From Marinilabiliales bacterium (GTDB lineage: Bacteria > Bacteroidota > Bacteroidia > Bacteroidales > PUMT01), in contig REEN01000067.1 in the NCBI GenBank assembly GCA_007695015.1, positions 1 through 64,000 on the forward strand: a stretch of 64,000 nucleotides of DNA. The letters are read 5' to 3'. The notes under the pieces are model-generated. The model saw only the letters and a list, made by a program, of their open reading frames with translations, searched no databases and was not told the origin of the DNA. The position numbers were made by a program, and so were the translations under genes. Shown piece after piece: positions 27,435-35,395 of this stretch (its first letter is position 1; the number at the start of each line of letters is the position of its first letter).

Positions 27435-29387
27435 CTATTTCACATAAATGGCGCTGAATTTGCAAACGTCATAACAGATACCGCATCCTGTACATTTTTC
27501 TTCAACTATGAAGAAAGGATGGTGCCGGGTGCCTATAATGGCTGACTCCGGGCATTTAGGCGCACATACGGTACAGCCGGTACACTTGTTCACATCTATC
27601 TGAAATAGCCTGAGCTCCTTACATACACCGGCACTACACTCCCGGTCGAATATATGCTCCTCATAATCACTCCTGAAATGCCTCAGGGAACTTGTAACTG
27701 TATTGGGTGCCTTCTGCCCCAGTCCGCAAAGCGAAGTATCACTGATCACACCGGCAAGGCTCTCAAGCTGCATTACGCCTTTGAAACGCTCAAGTGTAGT
27801 GTGGCCGTTTGCATCAACAGGCCGCCTGGTGATATTCTCATAAACCTCCAGCATTCGACTGGTTCCTTCCCTGCAGGGAATACATTTGCCACAGCTCTCT
27901 TTCTGTATGAAATCCATGAAATACTTTACCGTATCGATAATACAGCAGCTTTCATCCAGCACAACCATTCCGCCCGATCCCATATATACACCTTCACTGG
28001 CCAGAGAGGAGAAGTCATAGGGAGTATCAATGTTTTCTGACGTAAGAAAACCGCCTGAAGGACCGCCAATCTGGACAGCCTTGAAAGTCTTGTTATCCGG
28101 AATGCCCTCACCTGTCCCATAAATAATATCCTTTACAGGCGTTCCCAGCGGAACTTCAATAATCCCCTGGTTGACAATTATGCCCGAAAGCACCAGAATC
28201 TTTGTTCCCCTTGCAGATTCATTCCCTATCGACATGAACCAGTCCGGTCCGTTCTCAAAAATTGCAGGTATATTTGAAAGTGTCTCAACATTGTTCACAA
28301 CAGTTGGCTTGCCAAAAAGGCCAGAGACCGCAGGATAGGGCGGCTTGGGTCTGGGCATTCCCCTCTTGCCTTCAAGGCTGCTTATCATGGCGGTCTCCTC
28401 TCCGCAGACAAAGGCACCCGGTCCTTTCCTCACAGTGATCTCAATATTGAATCCGCTGCCATAAACGTTATGCCCAATCAACCCGAATTCACGTGCCTGA
28501 CTGATAGCATGCTCCAGCCTTTCGATAGCTATCCTGTAGTCATTGCGGATATATATCAAAGCCCTGGAGGTACCAATGGCATAGGCAGCTATCAAAACTC
28601 CTTCCAATAGCCGGTGCGGATCACTCTCGATCATAGCCCTGTTGGCATATCCACCCGGATCACTCTCATCGGCGTTGCATAACAGGTATCGCTGATCGGC
28701 AAAAACTGAATGGGCAACCTTCCACTTCTTCCCCGTAAGGAAACCTCCCCCGCCCCTGCCCTGAAGTCCGCTCTTTTCAACAATATCACACACCTCTTCA
28801 TGTGTATAGCTGCGCACTGTCTTGACGTATGACCTGTAACCGCCTGTTGCAATGTACTCTTCGATGGAGAGTGGACTGATACGGCCCCAGTTCCGGAGCA
28901 GGTTCCTTTTCTGAAGCGAAAAAAAGGGCAATTCATCTATAAAAGGAACATCCTTCCATATTTCAAGTGCCCTATCACGGTGCTGGCCAAGCACATGCTC
29001 CTCAGGAATTATGCTGTTGAATATCCCGTCAAGCACGGAAGAGAGCTTGCCCGCAGTTACGTTTCTGAATGCCACCCTTGTCTTTCCGGGCATCTGCACT
29101 TCAACTACCGGTTCCATTGATGAATACCCGGCCGAACCTGTCTCGACAACATCAGCCCTGATATTGCGCTCATCCAGATATTTTCTTATCTCGTCAAGTG
29201 TATCCCCTGCTCCCGATATCACTCCGCTGCTGGCTGTTCCGACAAATACAGCCGGATGGCGCACCTTTGCCCTGCGAAGCAGCCTCATCATCTTCTCAAC
29301 ATCAGCGGGCAGGTCGACCGATTCATTCATCAGTACATTATCAACAAGGTATTCTTTCTTTATGGGAATATGGGTTCTGTTTTCCAT
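27435..29387 (-). CDS. hydB: NAD(P)H-dependent hydrogenase diaphorase subunit HydB (NuoF-like)
   Basis: 650 aa. The NuoF-like core has the FMN/NADH motif GRGGGGFLTGKKW and the GAFVCGEETA segment. A [4Fe-4S] site follows (SCGKCIPCREG, with SLCGLGQ). The C-terminus has two [4Fe-4S] motifs (CTGCTVCAPKC, CTGCGICYDVC). It oxidises NAD(P)H and passes electrons to HydA, possibly with bifurcation to ferredoxin. The N-terminal thioredoxin-like domain is present in shape, but all four [2Fe-2S] cysteines are gone: the aligned positions are G50, G55, S85 and S89, and there is no Cys before about residue 175. The ATG at 29387 follows the hydC stop closely; a TTG two codons earlier is possible. Confidence 0.93.
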   Translation of the reverse strand: MENRTHIPIKKEYLVDNVLMNESVDLPADVEKMMRLLRRAKVRHPAVFVGTASSGVISGAGDTLDEIRKYLDERNIRADVVETGSAGYSSMEPVVEVQMPGKTRVAFRNVTAGKLSSVLDGIFNSIIPEEHVLGQHRDRALEIWKDVPFIDELPFFSLQKRNLLRNWGRISPLSIEEYIATGGYRSYVKTVRSYTHEEVCDIVEKSGLQGRGGGGFLTGKKWKVAHSVFADQRYLLCNADESDPGGYANRAMIESDPHRLLEGVLIAAYAIGTSRALIYIRNDYRIAIERLEHAISQAREFGLIGHNVYGSGFNIEITVRKGPGAFVCGEETAMISSLEGKRGMPRPKPPYPAVSGLFGKPTVVNNVETLSNIPAIFENGPDWFMSIGNESARGTKILVLSGIIVNQGIIEVPLGTPVKDIIYGTGEGIPDNKTFKAVQIGGPSGGFLTSENIDTPYDFSSLASEGVYMGSGGMVVLDESCCIIDTVKYFMDFIQKESCGKCIPCREGTSRMLEVYENITRRPVDANGHTTLERFKGVMQLESLAGVISDTSLCGLGQKAPNTVTSSLRHFRSDYEEHIFDRECSAGVCKELRLFQIDVNKCTGCTVCAPKCPESAIIGTRHHPFFIVEEKCTGCGICYDVCKFSAIYVK

Positions 29388-29389
29388 GT

Positions 29390-29857
29390 TCAATCCTCCC
29401 TTTCTTCTATGCAGGAATCGATAATATCACCTACTTCATCAGGCTTAACACGGGTATGATAATTACCGTTTATCCTTATCACCGGTGAAAGATGGCAGGC
29501 TCCCATGCATGCTGTTAGCTCAAGGCTGAATTTACCGTCCCTGGTGGTTTCTCCCGGACTTATACGGAGCTTCTTCTCAAGCTTCTTGCGAACTTCTTCG
29601 GCACCGGTCACATGACAGGATGTCCCGTGACAGAAGCATATGTGATACTGGCCCAAGGGCTTAAACCTGAACTGGTTGTAGAACGTGGCAAGTCCGTAAA
29701 TCTTTCCCGAGGGCAGGTCCAGGTATCGCCCTACCTCTACGACCGCCTGCTCTGAAAGGTAACCGTACGCTTCCTGGATATCCTGGAGCATCGGGATCAG
29801 GCTTTCACGGCTCCCTTTCGGATATTTTTCCAGAATTTCATTATTCTTCTCATCCAT
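29390..29857 (-). CDS. hydC: Hydrogenase subunit HydC, NuoE-like [2Fe-2S] protein
   Basis: 155 aa. An N-terminal helical bundle (IPMLQDIQEAYGYLS, LPSGKIYGLATFY) precedes a thioredoxin-like [2Fe-2S] domain with the ligand pattern CX4C...CX3C at C76, C81, C117 and C121. This is the NuoE-type electron-transfer subunit of HydABC. It is the first gene of the leftward hydrogenase operon and borders the regulatory region at 29.9 kb. The ATG at 29857 was chosen over the TTG one codon upstream. Confidence 0.95.
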   Translation of the reverse strand: MDEKNNEILEKYPKGSRESLIPMLQDIQEAYGYLSEQAVVEVGRYLDLPSGKIYGLATFYNQFRFKPLGQYHICFCHGTSCHVTGAEEVRKKLEKKLRISPGETTRDGKFSLELTACMGACHLSPVIRINGNYHTRVKPDEVGDIIDSCIEERED

Positions 29858-29892
29858 CAAAATATACTTTACTCAAGTTCCTGATAAAAACC

Positions 29893-29919
29893 TTTTTGTA
29901 AAACACAAGTTTACAAAAA
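29893..29919. promoter_or_regulatory. Perfect 10-bp palindrome in the hydC leader
   Basis: Arms TTTTTGTAAA (29893-29902) and TTTACAAAAA (29910-29919) are exact complements with a 7-nt spacer, 36 bp upstream of hydC. The core TTGTAAA-N7-TTTACAA resembles a Rex site but with half-sites 3 bp further apart than the consensus, so it may bind another regulator or be a weaker Rex site. Confidence 0.55.
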
Positions 29920-29923
29920 AATA

Positions 29924-29937
29924 TTGTTACAAAACAA
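29924..29937. promoter_or_regulatory. Minor Rex-like dyad
   Basis: TTGTT and AACAA flank four bases (ACAA), a shortened dyad that touches the main Rex operator at its right edge. It shares the ATTGTTACA element with that operator (direct repeat at 29923 and 29940). Support is weak on its own. Confidence 0.35.
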
Positions 29938-29963
29938 ACATTGTTACATAATTAACAATGTTT
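29936..29963. promoter_or_regulatory. Near-consensus Rex operator between hydC and the ferredoxin gene
   Basis: Two 11-bp arms (AAACATTGTTA and TAACAATGTTT) are perfect complements around six bases. The 18-bp core TTGTTACATAATTAACAA (29941-29958) matches the Rex consensus TTGTTAAnnnnTTAACAA at 13 of the 14 fixed positions. rex lies in the leftward operon that starts here. The site is positioned to control both divergent operons, coupling hydrogenase and sensor expression to NADH/NAD+. Confidence 0.8.
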
Positions 29964-29992
29964 GTCAGCATGTTTTTGTGTGAAAAAATTGT

Positions 29993-30000
29993 TATTTTTG
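29993..30000 (+). promoter_or_regulatory. Possible -7 box for the ferredoxin-sensor-phosphatase operon
   Basis: TATTTTTG matches TAnnTTTG, 30 bp downstream of the Rex operator and 103 bp before the ferredoxin ATG. The nearest TTG elements upstream are 14 or 28 bp away instead of about 20, so the -33 element is uncertain. Confidence 0.35.
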
Positions 30001-30103
30001 CTTATTAATCAGGTTATTGTTGCCTGTGCAACAGTGCCGTTGCACTAAGACAAGGATGTGTACCTGAAGTAAATGTGCATAATATAAAGGTTCCTGACCT
30101 GGT

Positions 30104-30355
30104 ATGGATAACAACAAAACAGAGATAGTGATCTGCCTCGGCAGTTCATGCTTTTCAAGGGGCAACAGGAAAAGCCTGCCGCTGATAGATAAGTTTCTCA
30201 AAGAGAATAACCTGGAAGACAAGTACTTTTTTCGCGGGAGCCGTTGCTTCAATATTTGCGAAAAAGGACCGGTGCTTAAAATTGGCGACACACTATATGA
30301 AGGAGTCAACCCGGAAGATGTAGAAGGAATACTGAAAAGATCCCTCAGGAGGTAA
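30104..30355 (+). CDS. Stand-alone thioredoxin-like [2Fe-2S] ferredoxin
   Basis: 83 aa, a single thioredoxin-like ferredoxin domain with the ligand pattern CX4C...CX3C at C11, C16, C48 and C52, and the EKGPVLKIGD signature after the last Cys. It is the same fold as the N-terminal domain of HydB and the C-terminal half of HydC. It opens the rightward operon, divergent from hydC, and is followed 82 bp later by an H-cluster-like sensor. It could pass electrons to that sensor, or replace the cluster missing from the HydB N-terminal domain. Both are inferences from context. Confidence 0.9.
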   Translation: MDNNKTEIVICLGSSCFSRGNRKSLPLIDKFLKENNLEDKYFFRGSRCFNICEKGPVLKIGDTLYEGVNPEDVEGILKRSLRR

Positions 30356-30437
30356 GAGGCCAAGTAATTTAACCTCCTGCAGCGCCTGAAGGTTTTTGCA
30401 CGGATGCCAGGCCTGACAAACGCTAACCAAAAAGATT

Positions 30438-32309
30438 ATGGCCCTGATAAATATTGACAACGAAAAATGCAACCTCTCCTACTCCTGTGTCAGGATCTGC
30501 CCCGTCAATGCCATCAAGGTAGAGGCTCACCAGGATTATCCCGAGGTTATGCACAATGCCTGCATTGGTTGCGGGCACTGCCTGAAGGTTTGCTCACCGG
30601 GTGCCATAAGTTACAGGGATTCGAAAGAAGACGCAAAGACGCTCCTTGGATCGGACGACAAGGTGGCTGCAATATGCGGGCCAAGTATCTCGGGAGAATT
30701 TCATGATATTACCGACTACCGGAAATTTGTCGACATGATCAGGGCCCTTGGCTTTGAATATGTATTTGAAGCCTCCTTCGGGGTTGACCTTGTTGCCCGC
30801 AAATACAATGAGCTTTTCAACAGCTTTAAGGGTAAATATTACATTACCGCCAACTGTCCGGCAGTAGTTTCATACATTGAAAAGTTCCATCCCGATCTTA
30901 CAGACAACCTTGCACCTTTGGTATCGCCCATGATAGCCACCGCAAAAGTGGCCCGCAAGAAATATGGCAACAAGCTCAGGGTGGTTTACATAGGCCCCTG
31001 TATTGAGACAAAGAAAGAGGGCAAAAGATACCGTGATGACGGACGTATAGATGCTGTGCTGACCTTTGCCGAGTTAAGGGAGCTGTTTACTGAGTATGAC
31101 ATTAGCGAGAAAAAAGTGGAATTCTCCGATTTTGATCCGCCCATAGGATACAAGGGCTCCCTATACCCCATAAGCACGGGAATACTCGAAGCAGCTGACA
31201 TTGACCAGAGCCTGCTTGACGGTAATGTGATAACCGCGGAGGGACGGAACGGCATGCTTGAGGCTGTTAACCAGTTTGAAAAGCAAATTGACAACATAAA
31301 AAAGCATTTCAATCTGTTCTATAACGAAGGGTGTATAATGGGACCGGGGACTTCAAGGGGAGGTGAAAAGTTCAGGCGCCATGCCCTGGTGGTTGACTAC
31401 GCAAAAAGGAGGCTGAAAAATTTCGACGTAAAAAAATGGGAAAAGGATATGGAGGAGTTCGGTAAGCTCGACCTGTCGCGAAAATTCAAAAAAGATGACC
31501 AGAGGCTGCCCTTTCCTGACGAAGACAAGATACAAGAGATACTCCAGGTCATCGGAAAAGAGAACAATGTCGATGAGATCGGCTGTGCATCATGCGGCTA
31601 CACATCCTGCAGGGATTTTGCGGTGGCTGTGGCACGGGGACTGGCAAAAACGGAAATGTGCCTGACATTTACCCTGAAGAACAGGCACGACTATATCAGA
31701 ACCCTGAGGGAAACAAACCAGAAACTGGCTGAAACCCAGGAGGCCCTCAGAAAGTCTGAAAAGAATGCCCGGCGTGAGCAGCAACTGGCAAGGGAGTCCT
31801 TTGAGACCACCCATACAATGCTTGAAAAGCTCCCCTCAAGCGTGGTTCTTGTAGACAATGAGCTGAAGGTGATTCAGGCAAACAAAAGCTTCATCAATAT
31901 GCTCGATGAGGAGGCCAGGATGATAGAGGATGTGATTCCCGGACTTGAGGGAGCCGATCTTAAAACATTGCTCCCCTATAACTTCTATAATCTCTTCTCT
32001 TACGTGCTTAACCAGGATGACAATATTGTTAACCGCGACGTTCTCTTTAATGATATCCTTTATAACATATCGATATTTACCATAAGGAAAAATAAGATAG
32101 TGGGTGCGGTGATAAGAGACCTTTACGTGCCTGAGGTACGGAAAGAGGAGGTGATCAAAAGGGTTACCGATGTGATCGATAAGAACCTTGAACTGGTGCA
32201 GAAGATCGGGTTCCTTCTCGGGGAAGGCGCATCTGAAACTGAAGCTATGCTCAACAGCATAATCGAGTCGTACAAAATGCCCGAAAAACCGGAAGAAGAT
32301 GGAGAATAG
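30438..32309 (+). CDS. H-cluster-like sensor protein with PAS-like C-terminus (HydS-type)
   Basis: 623 aa, cytosolic. Order: two ferredoxin-type cluster motifs; a [FeFe]-hydrogenase-like domain (about 70-330); a CASCGYTSC Fe-S domain (around 385); a coiled coil; and a PAS-like region (about 450-560). It is a paralogue of the leftward sensor kinase but has no kinase. Ligands are eroded: the first ferredoxin motif has Ser14 where a Cys is expected (C11, S14, C17, C21), the relay position is Asn139 (TANCP), and the third H-cluster ligand is Tyr295 (YNEGC), leaving C140, C188 and C299. A catalytic H-cluster is therefore unlikely. Its stop overlaps the start of a SpoIIE-type phosphatase, so the two are translationally coupled and probably work as a sensor-effector pair. 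Confidence 0.88.
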   Translation: MALINIDNEKCNLSYSCVRICPVNAIKVEAHQDYPEVMHNACIGCGHCLKVCSPGAISYRDSKEDAKTLLGSDDKVAAICGPSISGEFHDITDYRKFVDMIRALGFEYVFEASFGVDLVARKYNELFNSFKGKYYITANCPAVVSYIEKFHPDLTDNLAPLVSPMIATAKVARKKYGNKLRVVYIGPCIETKKEGKRYRDDGRIDAVLTFAELRELFTEYDISEKKVEFSDFDPPIGYKGSLYPISTGILEAADIDQSLLDGNVITAEGRNGMLEAVNQFEKQIDNIKKHFNLFYNEGCIMGPGTSRGGEKFRRHALVVDYAKRRLKNFDVKKWEKDMEEFGKLDLSRKFKKDDQRLPFPDEDKIQEILQVIGKENNVDEIGCASCGYTSCRDFAVAVARGLAKTEMCLTFTLKNRHDYIRTLRETNQKLAETQEALRKSEKNARREQQLARESFETTHTMLEKLPSSVVLVDNELKVIQANKSFINMLDEEARMIEDVIPGLEGADLKTLLPYNFYNLFSYVLNQDDNIVNRDVLFNDILYNISIFTIRKNKIVGAVIRDLYVPEVRKEEVIKRVTDVIDKNLELVQKIGFLLGEGASETEAMLNSIIESYKMPEKPEEDGE

Positions 32310-33483
32310 CTTCTATGTTGAAGTTGGATACCAGCAGAAGAATCACGGCAAGGAGAGAATCTGCGGAGATGTTTTCCTCTCACAAAGGGTAAAGGAAGAG
32401 AACAGGATTGTAGCAGTTTTGTCTGACGGCATGGGGCATGGTGTAAAGGCAAACATACTGGCAACGCTTACCGCATCGATGGCCCTTAACTTCACCCGTG
32501 AACACAAGGATGTAACCCGTATTGCCGAGATAATCATGAACACCCTGCCGGTATGCAGTCAGCGAAAAATAAGTTATTCAACCTTCACGGCAGTTGACAT
32601 TGAGATGAATGCCCAAACCAGTATCCTTGAATATGACAACCCAGGCAGTTTCATAATGAGGGAAAGCAAACCTCTTGATTCTGAATGGAAATGCCTGATC
32701 CTAAGCTCAGAAAAAAACAAGGGAAAAGAGATCAAGAGCTGCCATTTTAATCCCCGTAAGGAAGACCGGATCATAATATGCTCAGATGGCATCACGCAGT
32801 CGGGTATGGGCTCAAAAAAGTATCCCTTCGGCTGGGGCCGGGAAAACGTGCAGCAGTTCATTACAGGAATTATTGAACAGCAGCCCGACATTTCGGCCCA
32901 GAAACTGGCATCCCGCATAATCAACACAGCATACAAGAACGACAACTATAATGCCCAGGACGACACCTCCTGTGCCGTGATATACTTCCGTGAACCCAGG
33001 AAGCTCCTGCTCTGCAGCGGCCCCCCCTTTGAAAACGAAAACGACACAAAACTTGCAGACATAGTAAAGGAGTATCCCGGCAAAAAGATCCTGTCGGGAG
33101 GAACTACCGGCGATATAGTGGCAAGGGAACTCGGACTGGAGATAAAAGACACCTTTGAATTTACCGATCCTGACCTGCCCCCCGTCTCACATATGGATGG
33201 CATAGACCTTGTAACCGAAGGGATCCTGACGCTCAGCAAGGTATCCAAGATCCTTAACGAGCACAATCAGAGCTGGGTTCCCGGTAAGGGCCCGGCCGAC
33301 CAGATTGCAAGCCTGCTGCTTGAAAGCGACGAAATAAGGATAATCATAGGTACCCGCATCAACATAGCCCACCAGGATCCCAACCTTCCCGTAGAACTGG
33401 AGATCAGGCGCACCGTTCTCAAGCGTGTTGCGCGCAAGCTCGAGGAGAAGTTCCTGAAAGAGGTAACCGTCGAATATATATAA
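32299..33483 (+). CDS. SpoIIE-type PP2C serine/threonine phosphatase with C-terminal extension
   Basis: 394 aa. The PP2C/SpoIIE domain fills residues 1-230, with metal-binding acidic residues D24 (ICGD), D43 (LSDGMGHG), D163 (CSDGI) and D221/D222 (QDDTS). A further 165-residue C-terminal region (LSGGTTGDIVAREL, GPADQIASLLLESDEI) is not recognised as a known domain. The start overlaps the end of the H-cluster-like sensor by 11 bp. Pairing of a hydrogenase-like sensor with a PP2C phosphatase is known from gene neighbourhoods of sensory-type [FeFe] hydrogenases. The phosphoprotein target is unknown; a SiaC-like protein 9 kb away is a candidate. Confidence 0.9.
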   Translation: MENSFYVEVGYQQKNHGKERICGDVFLSQRVKEENRIVAVLSDGMGHGVKANILATLTASMALNFTREHKDVTRIAEIIMNTLPVCSQRKISYSTFTAVDIEMNAQTSILEYDNPGSFIMRESKPLDSEWKCLILSSEKNKGKEIKSCHFNPRKEDRIIICSDGITQSGMGSKKYPFGWGRENVQQFITGIIEQQPDISAQKLASRIINTAYKNDNYNAQDDTSCAVIYFREPRKLLLCSGPPFENENDTKLADIVKEYPGKKILSGGTTGDIVARELGLEIKDTFEFTDPDLPPVSHMDGIDLVTEGILTLSKVSKILNEHNQSWVPGKGPADQIASLLLESDEIRIIIGTRINIAHQDPNLPVELEIRRTVLKRVARKLEEKFLKEVTVEYI

Positions 33484-33510
33484 TCTTCAACTGGTAAAAC
33501 TGCTTAACAT

Positions 33511-35382
33511 ATGAAGAAATTGAAAAACACAGGTACTATATTGTTTGCAATTGCTGTCGCGATGTTTTTCAGCACACCAGATCACTCCTTTTCACAGCAG
33601 GAGGATTTTGTAGCGGGACTCGATACTCTTGAGATAGACGAGATCGTTGTTTCAGGCACCAGGATCGAAGTGGCCAGGAGGAATGTCCCCGTCACACTTT
33701 CCCTGGTTTCGAGAGAGCAGATCGAACTGAGCAATGAATCAGCGGTGCTCCCGGTACTGAGTCACCGCATCCCCGGTATGTTCGTGTCAGAAAGAGGTGT
33801 AACCGGATTTGGTGTTGCCTCAGGATCGGCAGGGCAGATAAGCATGAGGGGCGTTGGGGGAACAGCTCCAAACACCGAAGTGCTTGTCCTTATAGACGGC
33901 CACCCCCAGTACCAGGGTCTCTTTGCACACCCTTTTCCTGATGCCTATGTCTCCTCCGATGTAGAGCGGGTTGAGGTGATCAGGGGGCCCGCATCAATTC
34001 TATACGGATCAAATGCAATGGCCGGCGCTATCAACATCATTACCCGGCAGCAAACAACAGACGGTTTTTCGGGTAACGCCAGGGTATCCTACGGCTCGCA
34101 CAATACCCAGAAATACATGGCCAGCGGAGGTTTCAAAGAGGGCAGTTTCAGCATCTTTGCTTCGGTAAACCATGACCGGACCGACGGGCATCGCGACACC
34201 TCCGAATTCAGGATAGTGAACGGCTTTATCAAGGCCGGTTATGAGATCAATGATAACATCAACATTACCGGCGATTTCAGCGTGGCCGACTTCAACTCCC
34301 AGGATCCGGGAACCATTTACAATCCTGCATATTTCGGCATCGACATTATGCGGGCAAAGGCATCGCTGTCAGTTCAGAACCGTTACGACAGGGTTGAGGG
34401 GGGACTGATAGCATTCTATAACTTCGGAGACCATGATTTTACCGATGGATGGATTTCGCGCGATTACCACGCCGGGGTGAGCCTCTACCAGGGAGTCAGT
34501 CTCTTTCCCGGGAACAGGCTGACAGTGGGGGCCGACTACAAGAACGTGGGCGGCATCGCAAACAGCGGTGTTCCGGGTGCGGCCGACAGATGGCACGACG
34601 TGACCGACATTGCAGGTTACACATATATGCAGCAGACGCTTTTTGAACGGCTGGTGCTGAGTGCGGGACTGCGGCTTGAGAACAACTCGCTGTTCGGACT
34701 TGAAACGGTGCCCCAGGCAGGCTTCTCATACCGAATTACCGGCAAGTCCACTCTCAAGGGCTCGGCATCGAAGGGCTTCAGGAGTCCGACCCTGATGGAG
34801 CTCTACCTTTTTGCTCCGAATCCCGGACTCAGGCCTGAAAGGCTTTTCAATTACGAGCTGGGCATAGGGCGTGCATGCAGCTACTCGAGGACCAGGGCCG
34901 AACTGACCGTTTTCCTGATCGAAGGAGAAAATGTTATCGAAGTGAGGCCTAACGACAACCCTCCTCCACCCATGATTCGTCAGAACGTGGGAACCTTTTC
35001 AAACAAAGGGTTTGAGGTTGAAGTAAGCTGGATTGCCAGCCGCTGGCTCAGGTTCTCTTCAAACTACAGTTTTATAGACACCGACAAACCAAGGCTGGCA
35101 TCCCCAAGGCACCAGTTCTTTGCCGATGCCACCTTCAGCCGTGGCAACACACGGCTGAACACATCGGTACAGCAGATATCCGGACTCTGGACCCTGGTTT
35201 CAGGACCAGATCTCCAAAAAGAGAGTTACACACTGGTAAACCTCATGTTTTCCTATCGGTTTACAAAAAATATAGAGGCTTTCCTGTCGGGCAGGAACCT
35301 ACTCGACCAGGGATACACCATCAATTACGGTTACCCGATGCCGGGTATAACATTCTTCTCGGGCATAAACCTGAGGTTATGA
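33511..35382 (+). CDS. TonB-dependent outer-membrane receptor
   Basis: 623 aa. A signal peptide (LFAIAVAMFFSTPDHSFS) is followed by a TonB-box-like DTLEIDEIVVSG, a plug domain (RGVGGTAPNTEVLVLIDG, VERVEVIRGPASILYGSNAMAGAINI) and a beta-barrel. The barrel includes GFRSPTLMELYLF and ends in an aromatic-rich strand. It lacks the N-terminal carboxypeptidase-like domain and SusD partner of SusC-type importers, so it resembles small-ligand (vitamin, metal-chelate) receptors. It starts 27 bp after the phosphatase gene, so it may be in the same transcript. The substrate is unknown. Confidence 0.93.
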   Translation: MKKLKNTGTILFAIAVAMFFSTPDHSFSQQEDFVAGLDTLEIDEIVVSGTRIEVARRNVPVTLSLVSREQIELSNESAVLPVLSHRIPGMFVSERGVTGFGVASGSAGQISMRGVGGTAPNTEVLVLIDGHPQYQGLFAHPFPDAYVSSDVERVEVIRGPASILYGSNAMAGAINIITRQQTTDGFSGNARVSYGSHNTQKYMASGGFKEGSFSIFASVNHDRTDGHRDTSEFRIVNGFIKAGYEINDNINITGDFSVADFNSQDPGTIYNPAYFGIDIMRAKASLSVQNRYDRVEGGLIAFYNFGDHDFTDGWISRDYHAGVSLYQGVSLFPGNRLTVGADYKNVGGIANSGVPGAADRWHDVTDIAGYTYMQQTLFERLVLSAGLRLENNSLFGLETVPQAGFSYRITGKSTLKGSASKGFRSPTLMELYLFAPNPGLRPERLFNYELGIGRACSYSRTRAELTVFLIEGENVIEVRPNDNPPPPMIRQNVGTFSNKGFEVEVSWIASRWLRFSSNYSFIDTDKPRLASPRHQFFADATFSRGNTRLNTSVQQISGLWTLVSGPDLQKESYTLVNLMFSYRFTKNIEAFLSGRNLLDQGYTINYGYPMPGITFFSGINLRL

Positions 35383-35395
35383 GTTGACTGCCCGG

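Noticed and set aside
29861-30103. Small RNA or tRNA in the hydC-ferredoxin intergenic region.
   Set aside because: No cloverleaf or terminator-like hairpin with a T-tract; the palindromes have protein-operator form and are explained by regulator binding.
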